From Acinetobacter bereziniae LMG 1003 = CIP 70.12 (GTDB lineage Bacteria > Pseudomonadota > Gammaproteobacteria > Pseudomonadales > Moraxellaceae), in assembly GCF_000368925.1 (NCBI RefSeq), contig NZ_KB849755.1, forward strand, positions 124,001 through 188,000: DNA of 64,000 bases. The letters run 5' to 3'. A program made the translations under genes and the position numbers. Below, in pieces: positions 44,531-54,026 of this stretch (position 1 is the stretch's first letter; every line of letters begins with the position of its first letter). The notes beneath the pieces were generated by a model. That model saw only the letters and a program-made list of their open reading frames with translations, was not told the origin of the DNA and did no database searches.

Positions 44531-45847
44531 CTATTGTTGTTGTGGATCATATTGACGGTCTTTAATAAATAATCCAGGAAGTACGCCTGCGACAAAATAT
44601 GCAGCCCCCATAACAATAAAGGCAGTCATAAAAGTCCCTCCTGAGGCTAAAAATCCGATGGTTGCTGGCGCAATTGCAGCACCAACACGTCCAATGTTAT
44701 ATGCACCACCAATTGCTGTACCTCGAACGTCAGTCGAGAATGATTCTGCCATATAGGTTGCATTCACACCGTAAGGAATTCCATACAGGAAGCCAAACGT
44801 GACCAATAAATACAAAATGTTGTCTGGTGTATTAAAGAAAATAATGACTGGAAGGAAAATCGCACTGGCAAGCGTACCAAATACGAATACTGCTCGACGA
44901 TTAAATTTATCTGCGAGATAACCTGCCAATATTTTACCTAGAATCATCGCTGTATATGAACCTACCATATAGCTGGTTAGATTTTTAAAATTCATATGCA
45001 CTTCAGTTTCAAGATAGCTTGGCATCCAGTTATTGATACCGTAATAACCAAATTGTAAAAAGAATGCCGTCGTCATCCATAGTAAAAACATTTTACGATG
45101 TTTAAAGTTGGCAAAAATCTGCTTGTAGATGCTGCCACTTTTTGGTTTTTCTCGAATTACAACTTCAGGCGTCTTTTTCGTTTGCATTTGATCAATTTTG
45201 GTCAACTGCCAAGATTTTGGTTCTGGAACAAATCGTTGTAAGAAAATATTGATAAACGCAGGAATGACCGTAATGAAAAATAATACCCGCCAACCATGTT
45301 CAGGAATAATCGCACCCGCCAAAAGTGTTGCTACAATGTAGCCTACTGTTTGCCCAGTCTGTAATGTACCCAATACAGTTGTGCGATAAGTAGTAGGCAC
45401 ATACTCAGCCATTAAGGTATTACATGCCATATATAACGCACCGATTCCTAATGCACCAATAAAACGCAATGCCATAAATTGCTCAAAGCTTTGCGTAAAA
45501 CCCAATAGACATGTTGCTACGGAAAAGAAGGTCACCGAATTTGCAATGGTGCGCACCCGACCAAACTTATCACAAGACCACCCTCCTAAGATTCCACCAA
45601 TCCCCATTCCTGCTAATGATGCACTCCCTAGAGCACCCGCTTGAAAAGTAGATAATGCAAACTCACCCTTTAAACTGGTTAAACTATAGGACAACAACAT
45701 AATATCTACGCCATCAACCACCATGGCAAAATATGCAAATAACAATGCCCATTTCCATGTGTTGGGTCCTATTTTTTCATAAGTCCCAATATTCGAAGGC
45801 ATTGTGCCTTTTGCTGTAATCGCAACAGATTGAACCACATTGTTCAT
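44531..45847 (-). CDS. MFS transporter (AAHS-like aromatic/organic acid carrier)
   Basis: 438 residues with twelve predicted helices. The conserved loop motif GGWSCDKFGRVRT follows the second helix and GYLADKFNRRAVFV lies in the second half. The N-terminal TM with DGVDIMLLSYSL matches the aromatic acid:H+ symporter family (AAHS). Between gcdH and the CoA transferase, it may carry glutarate or another dicarboxylate; this is inference. Confidence 0.88.
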   Translation of the reverse strand: MNNVVQSVAITAKGTMPSNIGTYEKIGPNTWKWALLFAYFAMVVDGVDIMLLSYSLTSLKGEFALSTFQAGALGSASLAGMGIGGILGGWSCDKFGRVRTIANSVTFFSVATCLLGFTQSFEQFMALRFIGALGIGALYMACNTLMAEYVPTTYRTTVLGTLQTGQTVGYIVATLLAGAIIPEHGWRVLFFITVIPAFINIFLQRFVPEPKSWQLTKIDQMQTKKTPEVVIREKPKSGSIYKQIFANFKHRKMFLLWMTTAFFLQFGYYGINNWMPSYLETEVHMNFKNLTSYMVGSYTAMILGKILAGYLADKFNRRAVFVFGTLASAIFLPVIIFFNTPDNILYLLVTFGFLYGIPYGVNATYMAESFSTDVRGTAIGGAYNIGRVGAAIAPATIGFLASGGTFMTAFIVMGAAYFVAGVLPGLFIKDRQYDPQQQ

Positions 45848-46047
45848 TTTTCCTTTACCTCATTTTCCCAAATGAGTCATCGCTTATCTTTCATCTTTAC
45901 TCTATTGCTTTCTTTATTATTTTTATTGAGTACCATCTAGGAGTGAAGTTAGGGTATTTAAGTAGAATAGTTAAAGATAATGAGATATTTTCACGATGAA
46001 TCCTTCTATCGTTTATATGTTTACCTTATTTTTGTGAAATTTAAGGT

Positions 46048-46083
46048 AAAAAAAGCCTCAAGGGATGCTGATTCAACATCCCT
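46048..46083 (-). terminator. Weak terminator candidate downstream of gcdH
   Basis: 7-bp stem (46061-46067 with 46077-46083). On the minus strand TTGAGGC separates the stem from a T-run, so the match to an intrinsic terminator is imperfect. A second 9-bp inverted repeat lies at 46020-46050. Confidence 0.4.
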
Positions 46084-46100
46084 GTTTTAAAACTTATAAA

Positions 46101-47324
46101 TTAATTAGAAAAAGCAGCGATACCCGTTTGTGCGCGTCCAAGAATCAAGGCGTGGACATCATGTGTACCTTCATAGGTATTAACCACTTCAAGATTGACT
46201 AGATGGCGAGCAACCCCAAATTCATCACTGATGCCATTTCCGCCCATCATGTCTCGAGCAACACGAGCAATATCTAAGGCTTTACCGCAGTTATTACGTT
46301 TAATTAAGGAAGTTCCTTCCACCGAAGCAATTCCCTCATCTTTCATACGTCCAAAGCGCAAAGCAATTTGTAAACCTAGTGCAATTTCGGTTTGCATATC
46401 TGCCAACTTCTTTTGCACCAATTGGTTTGCTGCCAAAGGACGACCAAACTGTTTGCGATCCATTGTATATTGATGAGCAGTATGCCAACAGAACTCAGCA
46501 GCGCCCATTGCACCCCATGCTATTCCATAACGAGCGCTGTTTAAGCAAGTAAAAGGACCTCTTAAACCACGAATTTCAGGAAATGCATTTTCTTCAGGAA
46601 CAAAAACATTGTCCATGACAATTTCGCCAGTAATCGAGGCACGCAAACCCACCTTGCCATGAATTGCAGGTGCTGAAAGTCCTTCCCAACCTTTTTCTAA
46701 AATAAAGCCCCGAATCTCACCGACATGACCTTCCGCTGAAACTTCCTTTGCCCAAACCACAAATATATCTGCAATTGGACTATTGGTAATCCACATTTTC
46801 GCACCCGTCAGACGATAACCACCTGCAACTTTTTTTGCCCGTGTAATCATACTTCCAGGGTCAGATCCATGATCAGGTTCGGTTAAACCAAAACAGCCAA
46901 TAAACTCACCAGATGCCAGTTTTGGTAAATATTTCTGCTTCTGTTGTTCTGAGCCAAATTCATTAATAGGTACCATCACCAATGAACTTTGTACACTCGC
47001 CATTGAACGATAGCCCGAATCCACTCGCTCGATTTCACGTGCAATCAGACCATAGCTCACATAATTAAGCCCTGCACCGCCATATTGCTCAGGAATTGTA
47101 GGTCCTAATAACCCCAATTCCCCCATTTCACGAAAAATTGAAATATCTGTCTGTTCATGGCGAAACTGCTCAAGCACTCTAGACATCAATTTATCTTGTG
47201 AATAGGCATAGGCAGCATCACGGATCATACGCTCTTCTTCAGTGAGTTGCTGTTCCAATAAAAAGGGATCTTGCCAATTAAACTGTACACGTGGTTTTTT
47301 TGCTGAATTGACCATTTGATTCAT
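46101..47324 (-). CDS. gcdH: Glutaryl-CoA dehydrogenase
   Basis: FAD enzyme oxidising and decarboxylating glutaryl-CoA to crotonyl-CoA in lysine, tryptophan and glutarate breakdown. It has 407 residues. FGLTEPDHGSDPGSM carries the FAD/substrate contact, KMWITNSPIADIFVVW follows, and the catalytic Glu lies in VNTYEGTHDVHALILGRA near residue 385. DMMGGNGISDEFGVARH and a PTIPEQYGGAGLNYVSYGL segment also fit GcdH. It is divergent from a LysR-type regulator. Confidence 0.95.
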   Translation of the reverse strand: MNQMVNSAKKPRVQFNWQDPFLLEQQLTEEERMIRDAAYAYSQDKLMSRVLEQFRHEQTDISIFREMGELGLLGPTIPEQYGGAGLNYVSYGLIAREIERVDSGYRSMASVQSSLVMVPINEFGSEQQKQKYLPKLASGEFIGCFGLTEPDHGSDPGSMITRAKKVAGGYRLTGAKMWITNSPIADIFVVWAKEVSAEGHVGEIRGFILEKGWEGLSAPAIHGKVGLRASITGEIVMDNVFVPEENAFPEIRGLRGPFTCLNSARYGIAWGAMGAAEFCWHTAHQYTMDRKQFGRPLAANQLVQKKLADMQTEIALGLQIALRFGRMKDEGIASVEGTSLIKRNNCGKALDIARVARDMMGGNGISDEFGVARHLVNLEVVNTYEGTHDVHALILGRAQTGIAAFSN

Positions 47325-47632
47325 CGCATCCTCTGCTTGATGTATTTTGTGTTCTTGCCCTTGATGTTATGTGTGAAAAATCATTCTTTCAAACGATAAA
47401 TTCTCATTCAGATATTCCATTTACGCATATCTTATGTTCTTATAAATCTAAGGATAAATCATATTTTATTGTTGAAATAATCCATACAACTGCTCATCTT
47501 GCTGTATTTTTATAGGCTTTTTAAAAATATTAAAAATTATGGAACTATTGTTGATGATTTATTTTTGCTAAAACGACATCCGTAGATGTTCAGTCTGACT
47601 TCGAAATAAACCAAGCTATTCAAGGAAAGAAT
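47325..47632. other. Divergent intergenic region between gcdH and the LysR gene
   Basis: No ORF of note. The region is very AT-rich and must hold both promoters. I looked for a LysR-type T-N11-A palindrome and saw none that stood out. AAGGAAAG before the LysR ATG is the only clear signal. Confidence 0.5.
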
Positions 47633-48586
47633 ATGCGTAGAATGATTCCCTCATTACAATCTTTAATTTGTTTTGAAGCTGCTGCGAAACATTTGAGTTA
47701 TACCTTTGCTGCACAAGAATTGCATCTCACACAAAGCGCAATCTCTCGTCAAGTCCAGCAATTAGAAGATTTTTTGGGACTACATTTATTCAATCGAACT
47801 CGACATGGCGTTGAACTGACCCAAGCAGGTGAACACTATTATAAAAATATAAAATCTCATTTATTGGGTATTGAACAAAGTACGCTTGATTTAATCAGTC
47901 ATAAAGGTTTAGGCGGTACATTAAAGCTTGGTGTGGTTCCGACATTTGCTACACGTTGGTTATTGCCCAGACTTTATAAGTTCAATGCAGTCTATCCAGA
48001 AATCACCATTCACCTTGAAACCAGCACCAAACCCTTTTTATTCAGTGAACATATTTTTGATGCCGCCATTTATACGGGAACACCCGAACAAATCGAAAAT
48101 TGGCCTGGTGCAAAAATTCATTTTTTAATGAATGAAGATGTGGTACCTGTCTGTTCAGCTGATTTAATTTTTAAGTATTTCCCCGAATTAAAAGCACCTT
48201 CAGGACATTTAAGTCGTAGCTTGACTGCGGAAGAAATAGCAACTTTACCTTTACTACAACAAACCACACGCCCCTATATTTGGAAAGAATGGTTTGAAGT
48301 GAATGGCTATGAACATCCCTTTGCCTTAGAGGGACAAAGGCATGAATTGTTTTCAATGCTTGCTGTAGCAGCTACACATCATATGGGTGTTGCACTTATT
48401 CCACAGAAATTGCTGGAAAAAGAACTACGCTCAGGTGATTTAGTGATTGCCTCTGATATTAAACTCAAAGGCTCACGTGCCTATTACTTTGTCTATGCAG
48501 AACAACAACAATCGCCATTGATTGCGAAATTTGTTGAGTGGCTGCTTGATGAAGTAGAAATCTCCCAACATACATTTATGAAATAA
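47633..48586 (+). CDS. LysR-family regulator (GcvA-like), probably of the gcdH cluster
   Basis: 317 residues. The N-terminal winged helix-turn-helix covers about residues 5-65 (SLQSLICFEAAAKHLSYTFA, LTQSAISRQVQQLEDFLG). The LysR substrate-binding domain follows. It begins behind AAGGAAAGAAT and is divergent from gcdH. In related bacteria a LysR protein (GcdR) activates glutarate catabolism; the same role here is inferred from position. Confidence 0.9.
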   Translation: MRRMIPSLQSLICFEAAAKHLSYTFAAQELHLTQSAISRQVQQLEDFLGLHLFNRTRHGVELTQAGEHYYKNIKSHLLGIEQSTLDLISHKGLGGTLKLGVVPTFATRWLLPRLYKFNAVYPEITIHLETSTKPFLFSEHIFDAAIYTGTPEQIENWPGAKIHFLMNEDVVPVCSADLIFKYFPELKAPSGHLSRSLTAEEIATLPLLQQTTRPYIWKEWFEVNGYEHPFALEGQRHELFSMLAVAATHHMGVALIPQKLLEKELRSGDLVIASDIKLKGSRAYYFVYAEQQQSPLIAKFVEWLLDEVEISQHTFMK

Positions 48587-48627
48587 TCAGCTCATATGGA
48601 TCTATATCGAGTATTTTTAAATTAGAT

Positions 48628-48963
48628 TTAAGCACTAAAGCCGATATAGCGATAAATTTCTTGAGCACCGACGGCACCTAGGCTGGTTTTGAAAATGATA
48701 TAATCTGCATAGGTACTTTGACTCAATTCATTGAAGATGTTAAGCCCTTGATCATCATGTTGATGAATTTCATCCACACTGCGTTGCATTGTCTGTTCAA
48801 ACGCATCTGAGATATATTCAAAACCTAAATCCATCGCAATAAACAAAGTATGTTCACAAGGTTGAAGATATTGCTCTTCATTCCAATCAATAACTGGATG
48901 TCTGCAATGGGGGCATGTAACATTTTCTTGAGAATTTTCTAGAGTGATCAGTTGAAATGGCAT
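48628..48963 (-). CDS. Small hypothetical protein with a zinc-ribbon-like CxxC motif
   Basis: 111 residues from the ATG at 48963. A GTG 18 codons upstream is an alternative, giving 129 residues. VTCPHCRHPVIDW near residue 16 looks like half of a zinc ribbon, with a further cysteine in LQPCEHTLF. The rest is acidic and helical. No family was recognised. It lies between two plus-strand genes. The start is uncertain because neither has a strong ribosome binding site. Confidence 0.55.
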   Translation of the reverse strand: MPFQLITLENSQENVTCPHCRHPVIDWNEEQYLQPCEHTLFIAMDLGFEYISDAFEQTMQRSVDEIHQHDDQGLNIFNELSQSTYADYIIFKTSLGAVGAQEIYRYIGFSA

Positions 48964-49098
48964 ACGCTTTAGAACAAAATAAAATTGTATTTTAAACCAG
49001 TTAGCAAAATTAAACACTGAATTTAGACGATGCTATCGCAGGTTCAAAATTACGGGTTAAAACCTTTTATAAATACAGAAAAGATAGATAAGGATACT

Positions 49099-49527
49099 AT
49101 GTCAACGATTGAAAAAGCGATTGCTTTAGCAGCTCGTAAACACGCAGGTCAAAAAGATAAAGGACAACAACCCTACATTTTCCATCCATTGAGATTAATG
49201 TTTAAAGTTAAAACTTCTGAACAGCAGATTGTGGCTGTATTGCATGATATTTTAGAAGACACTGATACAACTGTAGTCGATTTAATTTCCCTTGGTTTTA
49301 GTCAAGAAATTGTTGATGCCATCCTTGCCTTGACCAAAAAAGAAAATGAATCACGTATCGAAGCGGCTTATCGTGCTGTAAAAAATCCAATTGCAAGAAT
49401 TGTCAAATTAGCTGATGTGGCAGACAATATGGATCTTTCTCGTATTCCGCATCCAACGACCAAAGATCTTTTAAGATTGGAAGAATATAAACAGGTTCAA
49501 TTTATTCTGATGGCGGGTACGGCTTAA
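49099..49527 (+). CDS. Small HD-domain (p)ppGpp hydrolase-like protein
   Basis: 142 residues from the ATG at 49099; the ORF runs back to 49030. The metal site of RelA/SpoT-type HD hydrolases is visible: His29 in FHPLR, His49-Asp50 with Glu53-Asp54 in LHDILEDTD, and Asp106 in KLADVADNMD. Lack of a synthetase domain makes it resemble a small alarmone hydrolase or MESH1. A full-length spoT is not in this window. Activity on ppGpp or related nucleotides is inferred. Confidence 0.8.
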   Translation: MSTIEKAIALAARKHAGQKDKGQQPYIFHPLRLMFKVKTSEQQIVAVLHDILEDTDTTVVDLISLGFSQEIVDAILALTKKENESRIEAAYRAVKNPIARIVKLADVADNMDLSRIPHPTTKDLLRLEEYKQVQFILMAGTA

Positions 49528-49614
49528 ACTCTTTGTTTTTTCACAATTTCACAATTGACTCAATGCAACAATTAAGGTTAAAAATGCCAGATTGTTGCAT
49601 TAATGGAATGGCTC

Positions 49615-50514
49615 ATGCTGACTGATTTGGATGATTTTTACTGTTTTGGTTTGGTGGTTGAACATGGCGGATTTAGTGCTGCTGAACGTGCGACCGATAT
49701 TCCAAAGTCTAAGCTGAGTCGTCGAGTCTATAATCTTGAAGAAAAATTAGGCGTTCGTCTGATTCAGCGTAGTTCTCGTCATTTTGCTGTGACTGATATT
49801 GGTATGAACATATATCGACACGCTCAAGTCATGATGAATGCAGCTCAATCTGCACATGATTTGGTCGATCATCTCAGCGAACAACCACGAGGACTGATTA
49901 AAGTCAGTGTACCCGTTACTGTTGCCCAAAGTGAATTATCCAAAATTTTACCTGCTTTCTTAAAAGCCTACCCTGAAATTAAAGTTCAACTGTTGGTCAG
50001 TAACCGCCGCGTCGATATTATCAATGAAGGCTTTGATCTTGCTTTGCGCGTACGTGCAAATTTAGATGATGACCCAAGTTTAGTATTAAGAAAATTTGGT
50101 AATATTGAGCAACATCTTCTTGCAAGCCAAGCCTACTTAAATGAATTTGGGATGCTAAAAAAACCAGAAGATTTAACTGAACATCGTATTTTAAGTATGG
50201 TCGATGAACATTTGGATCAGCAAATGATTTTGCATGATGGTCAGAACCAACAGAAAAAAATTAAAGTCAATCCTGTTCTTATGGGCTCAGATTTGATGAT
50301 GCTGGCAAAATTAGCCAGTCAAAACTGTGGGATTGCACTTCTTCCAGATACGATTGCCAATGATTTTGTTGCATCAGGTGAATTGGTCCGTGTATTGCCA
50401 GATTGGAAAGCACCTCATGGTATTTTTCACGCAGTTTATCCTTCACGCCGTGGTTTACTCCCTGCTGTAAGGGTGTTTATTGACTATTTGGTTGAACATC
50501 TTAGCAATCGTTAG
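49615..50514 (+). CDS. LysR-family transcriptional regulator
   Basis: 299 residues. The helix-turn-helix region is GGFSAAERATDIPKSKLSRR and VYNLEEKLGVRLIQRSSRHF. A substrate-binding domain of the CrgA/YafC type follows. The ATG at 49615 is preferred over one four codons earlier. It does not have an obvious divergent target: the HD gene lies upstream on the same strand and trmA is 155 bp downstream. Confidence 0.85.
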   Translation: MLTDLDDFYCFGLVVEHGGFSAAERATDIPKSKLSRRVYNLEEKLGVRLIQRSSRHFAVTDIGMNIYRHAQVMMNAAQSAHDLVDHLSEQPRGLIKVSVPVTVAQSELSKILPAFLKAYPEIKVQLLVSNRRVDIINEGFDLALRVRANLDDDPSLVLRKFGNIEQHLLASQAYLNEFGMLKKPEDLTEHRILSMVDEHLDQQMILHDGQNQQKKIKVNPVLMGSDLMMLAKLASQNCGIALLPDTIANDFVASGELVRVLPDWKAPHGIFHAVYPSRRGLLPAVRVFIDYLVEHLSNR

Positions 50515-50668
50515 TTCGCATTTCACTCCTGTGTTGAAAATAAATGATCCACGGGGTCTGATCTAATAGGCAGAATAAATTAAGTAAGATGGGCTGTTAT
50601 TTGGTGTCCATCTATAGCTATTTTTGATACCATCATCACTGCTTAATTCCAACGTTTTTCTGATTTAT

Positions 50669-51751
50669 ATGACTTCATCTTATCAACAACAACTTGATGC
50701 CAAAATTGAACGTATTCAAACGCAGTTTGCTGAATTTAATCCACCATCACTTGAAGTTTTTGCTTCACCAGAACAAAACTTTCGTATGCGTGCAGAATTC
50801 CGTATTTGGCATACAGAAGACGATATGTTCTATGCCATGTTTGAACGGGATGAAAATCAACAAAAAACAGTTGCACGTATTGATGAATTTCCTATAGCAG
50901 ATCTTAGTATCAATCAACTTATGCCAATTTTATTGGCTGAACTAAAAGCCAATCCGATCTTATCCAAACGTCTTTTTGAAGTGCACTTTCTTGCAACACT
51001 GAAAGGCGAAATGCTGGTCTCATTAATTTATCGTGCACCTTTGAGTGAAGAATGGGAAATTTTAGCAAAACAATTGGCTGAGAAACTCAATATTAAAATT
51101 ATTGGACGTAGCCGCGGTCAAAAATTAGTATTGAGCGATGAGTTTGTTGTTGAAGAATTACAGGTATTTGAAAGAAAATTTCAGTATAAACAAATCGAAA
51201 GTAGTTTTACTCAACCTAATGCGCAAGTTTGCCAGAAAATGTTGCAGTGGGCTTGCCAAGCAGTGAATGGCGACAATCAAGACTTGCTTGAACTCTATTG
51301 TGGTAATGGTAACTTCACCCTTCCATTGTCATTAAATTTTAATCGTGTTTTGGCAACTGAGTTAGCAAAGTCTTCTGTTTATGCAGCGCAATGGAATATT
51401 GAGCAAAACAAGATTGATAATATTCAAGTAGCACGACTATCTGCTGAAGAATTTACCCAAGCTTATAATGGTGAACGTGAATTCCGTCGTTTGCAAGAAG
51501 CAGAAATTGATGTGCAAAGCTATCAATTTGATACGGTTTTTGTCGATCCGCCTCGTGCAGGGATTGATGACGATACGCTAAAATTATTGCAAGGTTTCGA
51601 GACGATTCTTTATATCTCATGTAATCCAGATACACTTTACAGCAATCTGGAAACCCTCACAAAGACTCATAAAATTGTTAAATTTGCAATGTTTGATCAA
51701 TTCCCCTACACCCATCATGTTGAATCTGGGGTTTTGCTTAAAAAGATTTAA
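50669..51751 (+). CDS. trmA: tRNA (uracil-5-)-methyltransferase TrmA
   Basis: Makes ribothymidine at U54 of tRNA using SAM. It has 360 residues from the ATG at 50669; the ORF start 15 codons earlier is not needed. LLELYCGNGNFTLPLS is the SAM-binding strand-turn, VFVDPPRAGID follows, the catalytic cysteine lies in ILYISCNPDTL near residue 320, and a final VESGVLL carries the general base Glu. Confidence 0.95.
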   Translation: MTSSYQQQLDAKIERIQTQFAEFNPPSLEVFASPEQNFRMRAEFRIWHTEDDMFYAMFERDENQQKTVARIDEFPIADLSINQLMPILLAELKANPILSKRLFEVHFLATLKGEMLVSLIYRAPLSEEWEILAKQLAEKLNIKIIGRSRGQKLVLSDEFVVEELQVFERKFQYKQIESSFTQPNAQVCQKMLQWACQAVNGDNQDLLELYCGNGNFTLPLSLNFNRVLATELAKSSVYAAQWNIEQNKIDNIQVARLSAEEFTQAYNGEREFRRLQEAEIDVQSYQFDTVFVDPPRAGIDDDTLKLLQGFETILYISCNPDTLYSNLETLTKTHKIVKFAMFDQFPYTHHVESGVLLKKI

Positions 51752-51772
51752 ACAATTTATTACAACCATGAC

Positions 51773-51803
51773 ATGCCATGACAGATTTCATGGCATTTTT
51801 ATT
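51773..51803 (+). terminator. Intrinsic terminator of trmA
   Basis: 9-bp stem ATGCCATGA with TCATGGCAT and a 6-nt loop, followed by TTTTATTT. Confidence 0.9.
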
Positions 51804-51994
51804 TCTTAATAATATTTACTTATATCAACAACATATCGTATTTTCTTATATTTAAAGTCAAAAAAGCAACTTAGAAAATTTTCAATGGTTGGCAAATTTA
51901 GTCTATAACTCGACCATTTACCTTAGCAGCCATCTTGAATTTTATAAAAAAACGTCTATATTTCGAACTATGTTAGGTTGCGTATGAAGGCTCT

Positions 51995-52225
51995 ATGAGT
52001 TTTTGGCAAAAGCTGTTTATGGCTAAAGATACTGTGCAAAATGAACATAAAAATCAGATTGCATGTGTTGAAAATGATTGCTCTTGTAAATCCAATGATC
52101 AACTCTTATCCGCGTTGATGAACACTACAGATCAAGATGTGATTACTGGAATTAAGAAAGTACTGATCTCAAGAGGTTTCAGTAAAAAAGAGTTAAACCA
52201 ATTACAGCATCCACCTATTCAATAG
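51995..52225 (+). CDS. Small hypothetical protein (76 aa) with clustered cysteines
   Basis: Starts MSFWQKLFMAKDTVQNEHKN. A CVENDCSC cluster in the first half could bind metal. The C-terminal half is helical (ITGIKKVLISRGFSKKELNQ). No family was recognised. GAAGG precedes the ATG, and a proper terminator follows, which supports a real short gene. Confidence 0.65.
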   Translation: MSFWQKLFMAKDTVQNEHKNQIACVENDCSCKSNDQLLSALMNTTDQDVITGIKKVLISRGFSKKELNQLQHPPIQ

Positions 52226-52240
52226 TCATGGATGACCGAT

Positions 52241-52271
52241 AAAAAGCATTCAGTTTACTGGATGCTTTTTT
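52241..52271 (+). terminator. Intrinsic terminator of the 76-aa gene
   Basis: 13-bp stem with one G:U pair, AAAAAGCATTCAG with CTGGATGCTTTTT, a 4-nt loop and T-run. Confidence 0.92.
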
Positions 52272-52352
52272 AATTCAAATACAACAAATTTTGCTGTTTT
52301 AACTGAGCTTCTATACAATTATTTGTAATAATATAAATGTGAAGAATTCATC

Positions 52353-53414
52353 TTGAAAATAAAAAATCTCTTATTATTATTATCATTGAGTTGCACAATC
52401 GCCTACGCTGAGATCAGTGACAATGATATTGAAACCATTGAAAATTTAAGTGATCAGGTTTTGGGAAATAAAAAACTAGCCAAACTAGAACCTCAGATCA
52501 AAGCTCAAATCAAAAAATCACAGCCCACTGTGCAACAATTATTCAAAGCTGAAGAGATTGATTATAACGATTCAGTTTATTTACACAATTATGCGATCAT
52601 TACTTCTGGCTATGCTGAATATTTACTTGATCAACATTGCACAGAGCAGTCTCATCCTATTCAAGAACTCACAGAACAAGCCTATCTTGCATTAAAGAAA
52701 CGTGACCCGAAAGATACCATTGCATTGAATAATTTTGGACTTTTCTATGCACAAATGTCTGTTTATTACCGAAAAAATAGTGATCCAACTCCTCGTTTAA
52801 CTTATTTACTTAAAGCGGAGCAATTGTTTGAAACCTTGATTCAAATTGAACCTGACGATGAAGAATATCAAAGGAACTATTATGCTGTATTAAGTGATAA
52901 ATTAATGTTGCTATACAAGTATCATCGAGATATAGAAGAACAGAAACGTTTAATGGACATCCTCAAAAAGCCTTTATTTGAGTATCTATCCAATCCTGAA
53001 CAAGCCTTTGACTCTGGAAACTTTATCATTCTTGCGCAGCAATACTACCAAGGCTTGAATAGAGAGAACCCCAAAGCAGCTGAAAAATGGTTAAGGGATA
53101 ATCAACAAAAAATTGAAACAGTGGTCAATAAAAATCGTAAGCATACTCAGCGTGAAAATGAATTTTTAGCTGAATTTTATGCCTTATTGAATCAACCCGC
53201 AAAAGCACTCTCGTATTTAAAGCAATTAGAATTTTCAGATGAGAACAGCACTGAACCTTCTTCTTTTGAAGATGAGCCCAATCTAGCAAATTTAAGATTG
53301 AACCCTGAATATCAAAAATGGTTTAAAAAATATACTCAAGATTATCAAGAATACCGGAAAGCAATACCTGAAGTTTGTAAAATAACTCAGTTAGAAATAT
53401 TGGGATCGCATTAA
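52353..53414 (+). CDS. Secreted TPR-like hypothetical protein
   Basis: 353 residues from a TTG start with GAAGAA six bases upstream. The product begins with a signal peptide (KIKNLLLLLSLSCTIAYA, cleavage before EIS). The mature protein is helical with TPR-like units: TIALNNFGLFYAQMSVYYRK, LLKAEQLFETLIQIEPDDEE, EFYALLNQPAKALSYLKQLE. Probably a periplasmic scaffold; function unknown. The non-ATG start is supported by the signal peptide. Confidence 0.7.
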   Translation: MKIKNLLLLLSLSCTIAYAEISDNDIETIENLSDQVLGNKKLAKLEPQIKAQIKKSQPTVQQLFKAEEIDYNDSVYLHNYAIITSGYAEYLLDQHCTEQSHPIQELTEQAYLALKKRDPKDTIALNNFGLFYAQMSVYYRKNSDPTPRLTYLLKAEQLFETLIQIEPDDEEYQRNYYAVLSDKLMLLYKYHRDIEEQKRLMDILKKPLFEYLSNPEQAFDSGNFIILAQQYYQGLNRENPKAAEKWLRDNQQKIETVVNKNRKHTQRENEFLAEFYALLNQPAKALSYLKQLEFSDENSTEPSSFEDEPNLANLRLNPEYQKWFKKYTQDYQEYRKAIPEVCKITQLEILGSH

Positions 53415-53455
53415 CCTAAAATCTAAATCTTAAATTCAAACTATTCGGGACGTCT

Positions 53456-53809
53456 TTAGCGAATCAACCCTTGTGGCTGTAAAATAATCACCAAAGCTCC
53501 GATGATGACGATACATCCTCCAAGTAAATCCCAACGGCTGAGACTAACTTGATCAACAAATCTCAGCCACATTAAGGCCGAAAAAATATAGATTCCGCCA
53601 TATGCTGCATAAATCCGCCCAGATGCTGCTGGGTGTAAAGTTAAAAGCCAAACAAATACGGCTAAGCTTAAGGCAGTAGGTATCCATAACCAATGGCTTT
53701 TGTTTTGATTTAAAATGAGATAAGGAAAATAACAACCTAGAATTTCAGTAACTGCCGTGACTAAAAATAATAAAATCGTGGTGAACAGTTTATTAAATGC
53801 AATATCCAT
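53456..53809 (-). CDS. ynfA: YnfA/UPF0060 family membrane protein
   Basis: 117 residues with four hydrophobic helices and the family landmarks AVTEILGCYFPYLIL, TLHPAASGRIYAAYGGIYI and ALMWLRFVDQVSLSRWDLLG. YnfA-type proteins resemble the small drug/metabolite transporter fold. Transport activity here is unproven. It converges with the TPR-like gene, 42 bp apart. Confidence 0.92.
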   Translation of the reverse strand: MDIAFNKLFTTILLFLVTAVTEILGCYFPYLILNQNKSHWLWIPTALSLAVFVWLLTLHPAASGRIYAAYGGIYIFSALMWLRFVDQVSLSRWDLLGGCIVIIGALVIILQPQGLIR

Positions 53810-54026
53810 TTCTACTCAAGCGTAATTGATATTGTAAAAGTATAGGTGATTTTCATAGAATATCAGCAATAAATTTAATTTCCTTGATGACTGATTCAAT
53901 TTTTAGTATTCAACTATTGCCTATGTTGAACTAAAAAAAGAAAATCCTACATTAAAGCATCCATCGATTATTTTATACGCAAACAAATACGATAAAATAA
54001 TAATCTCTAAAATCTTGGCGTCTTAA

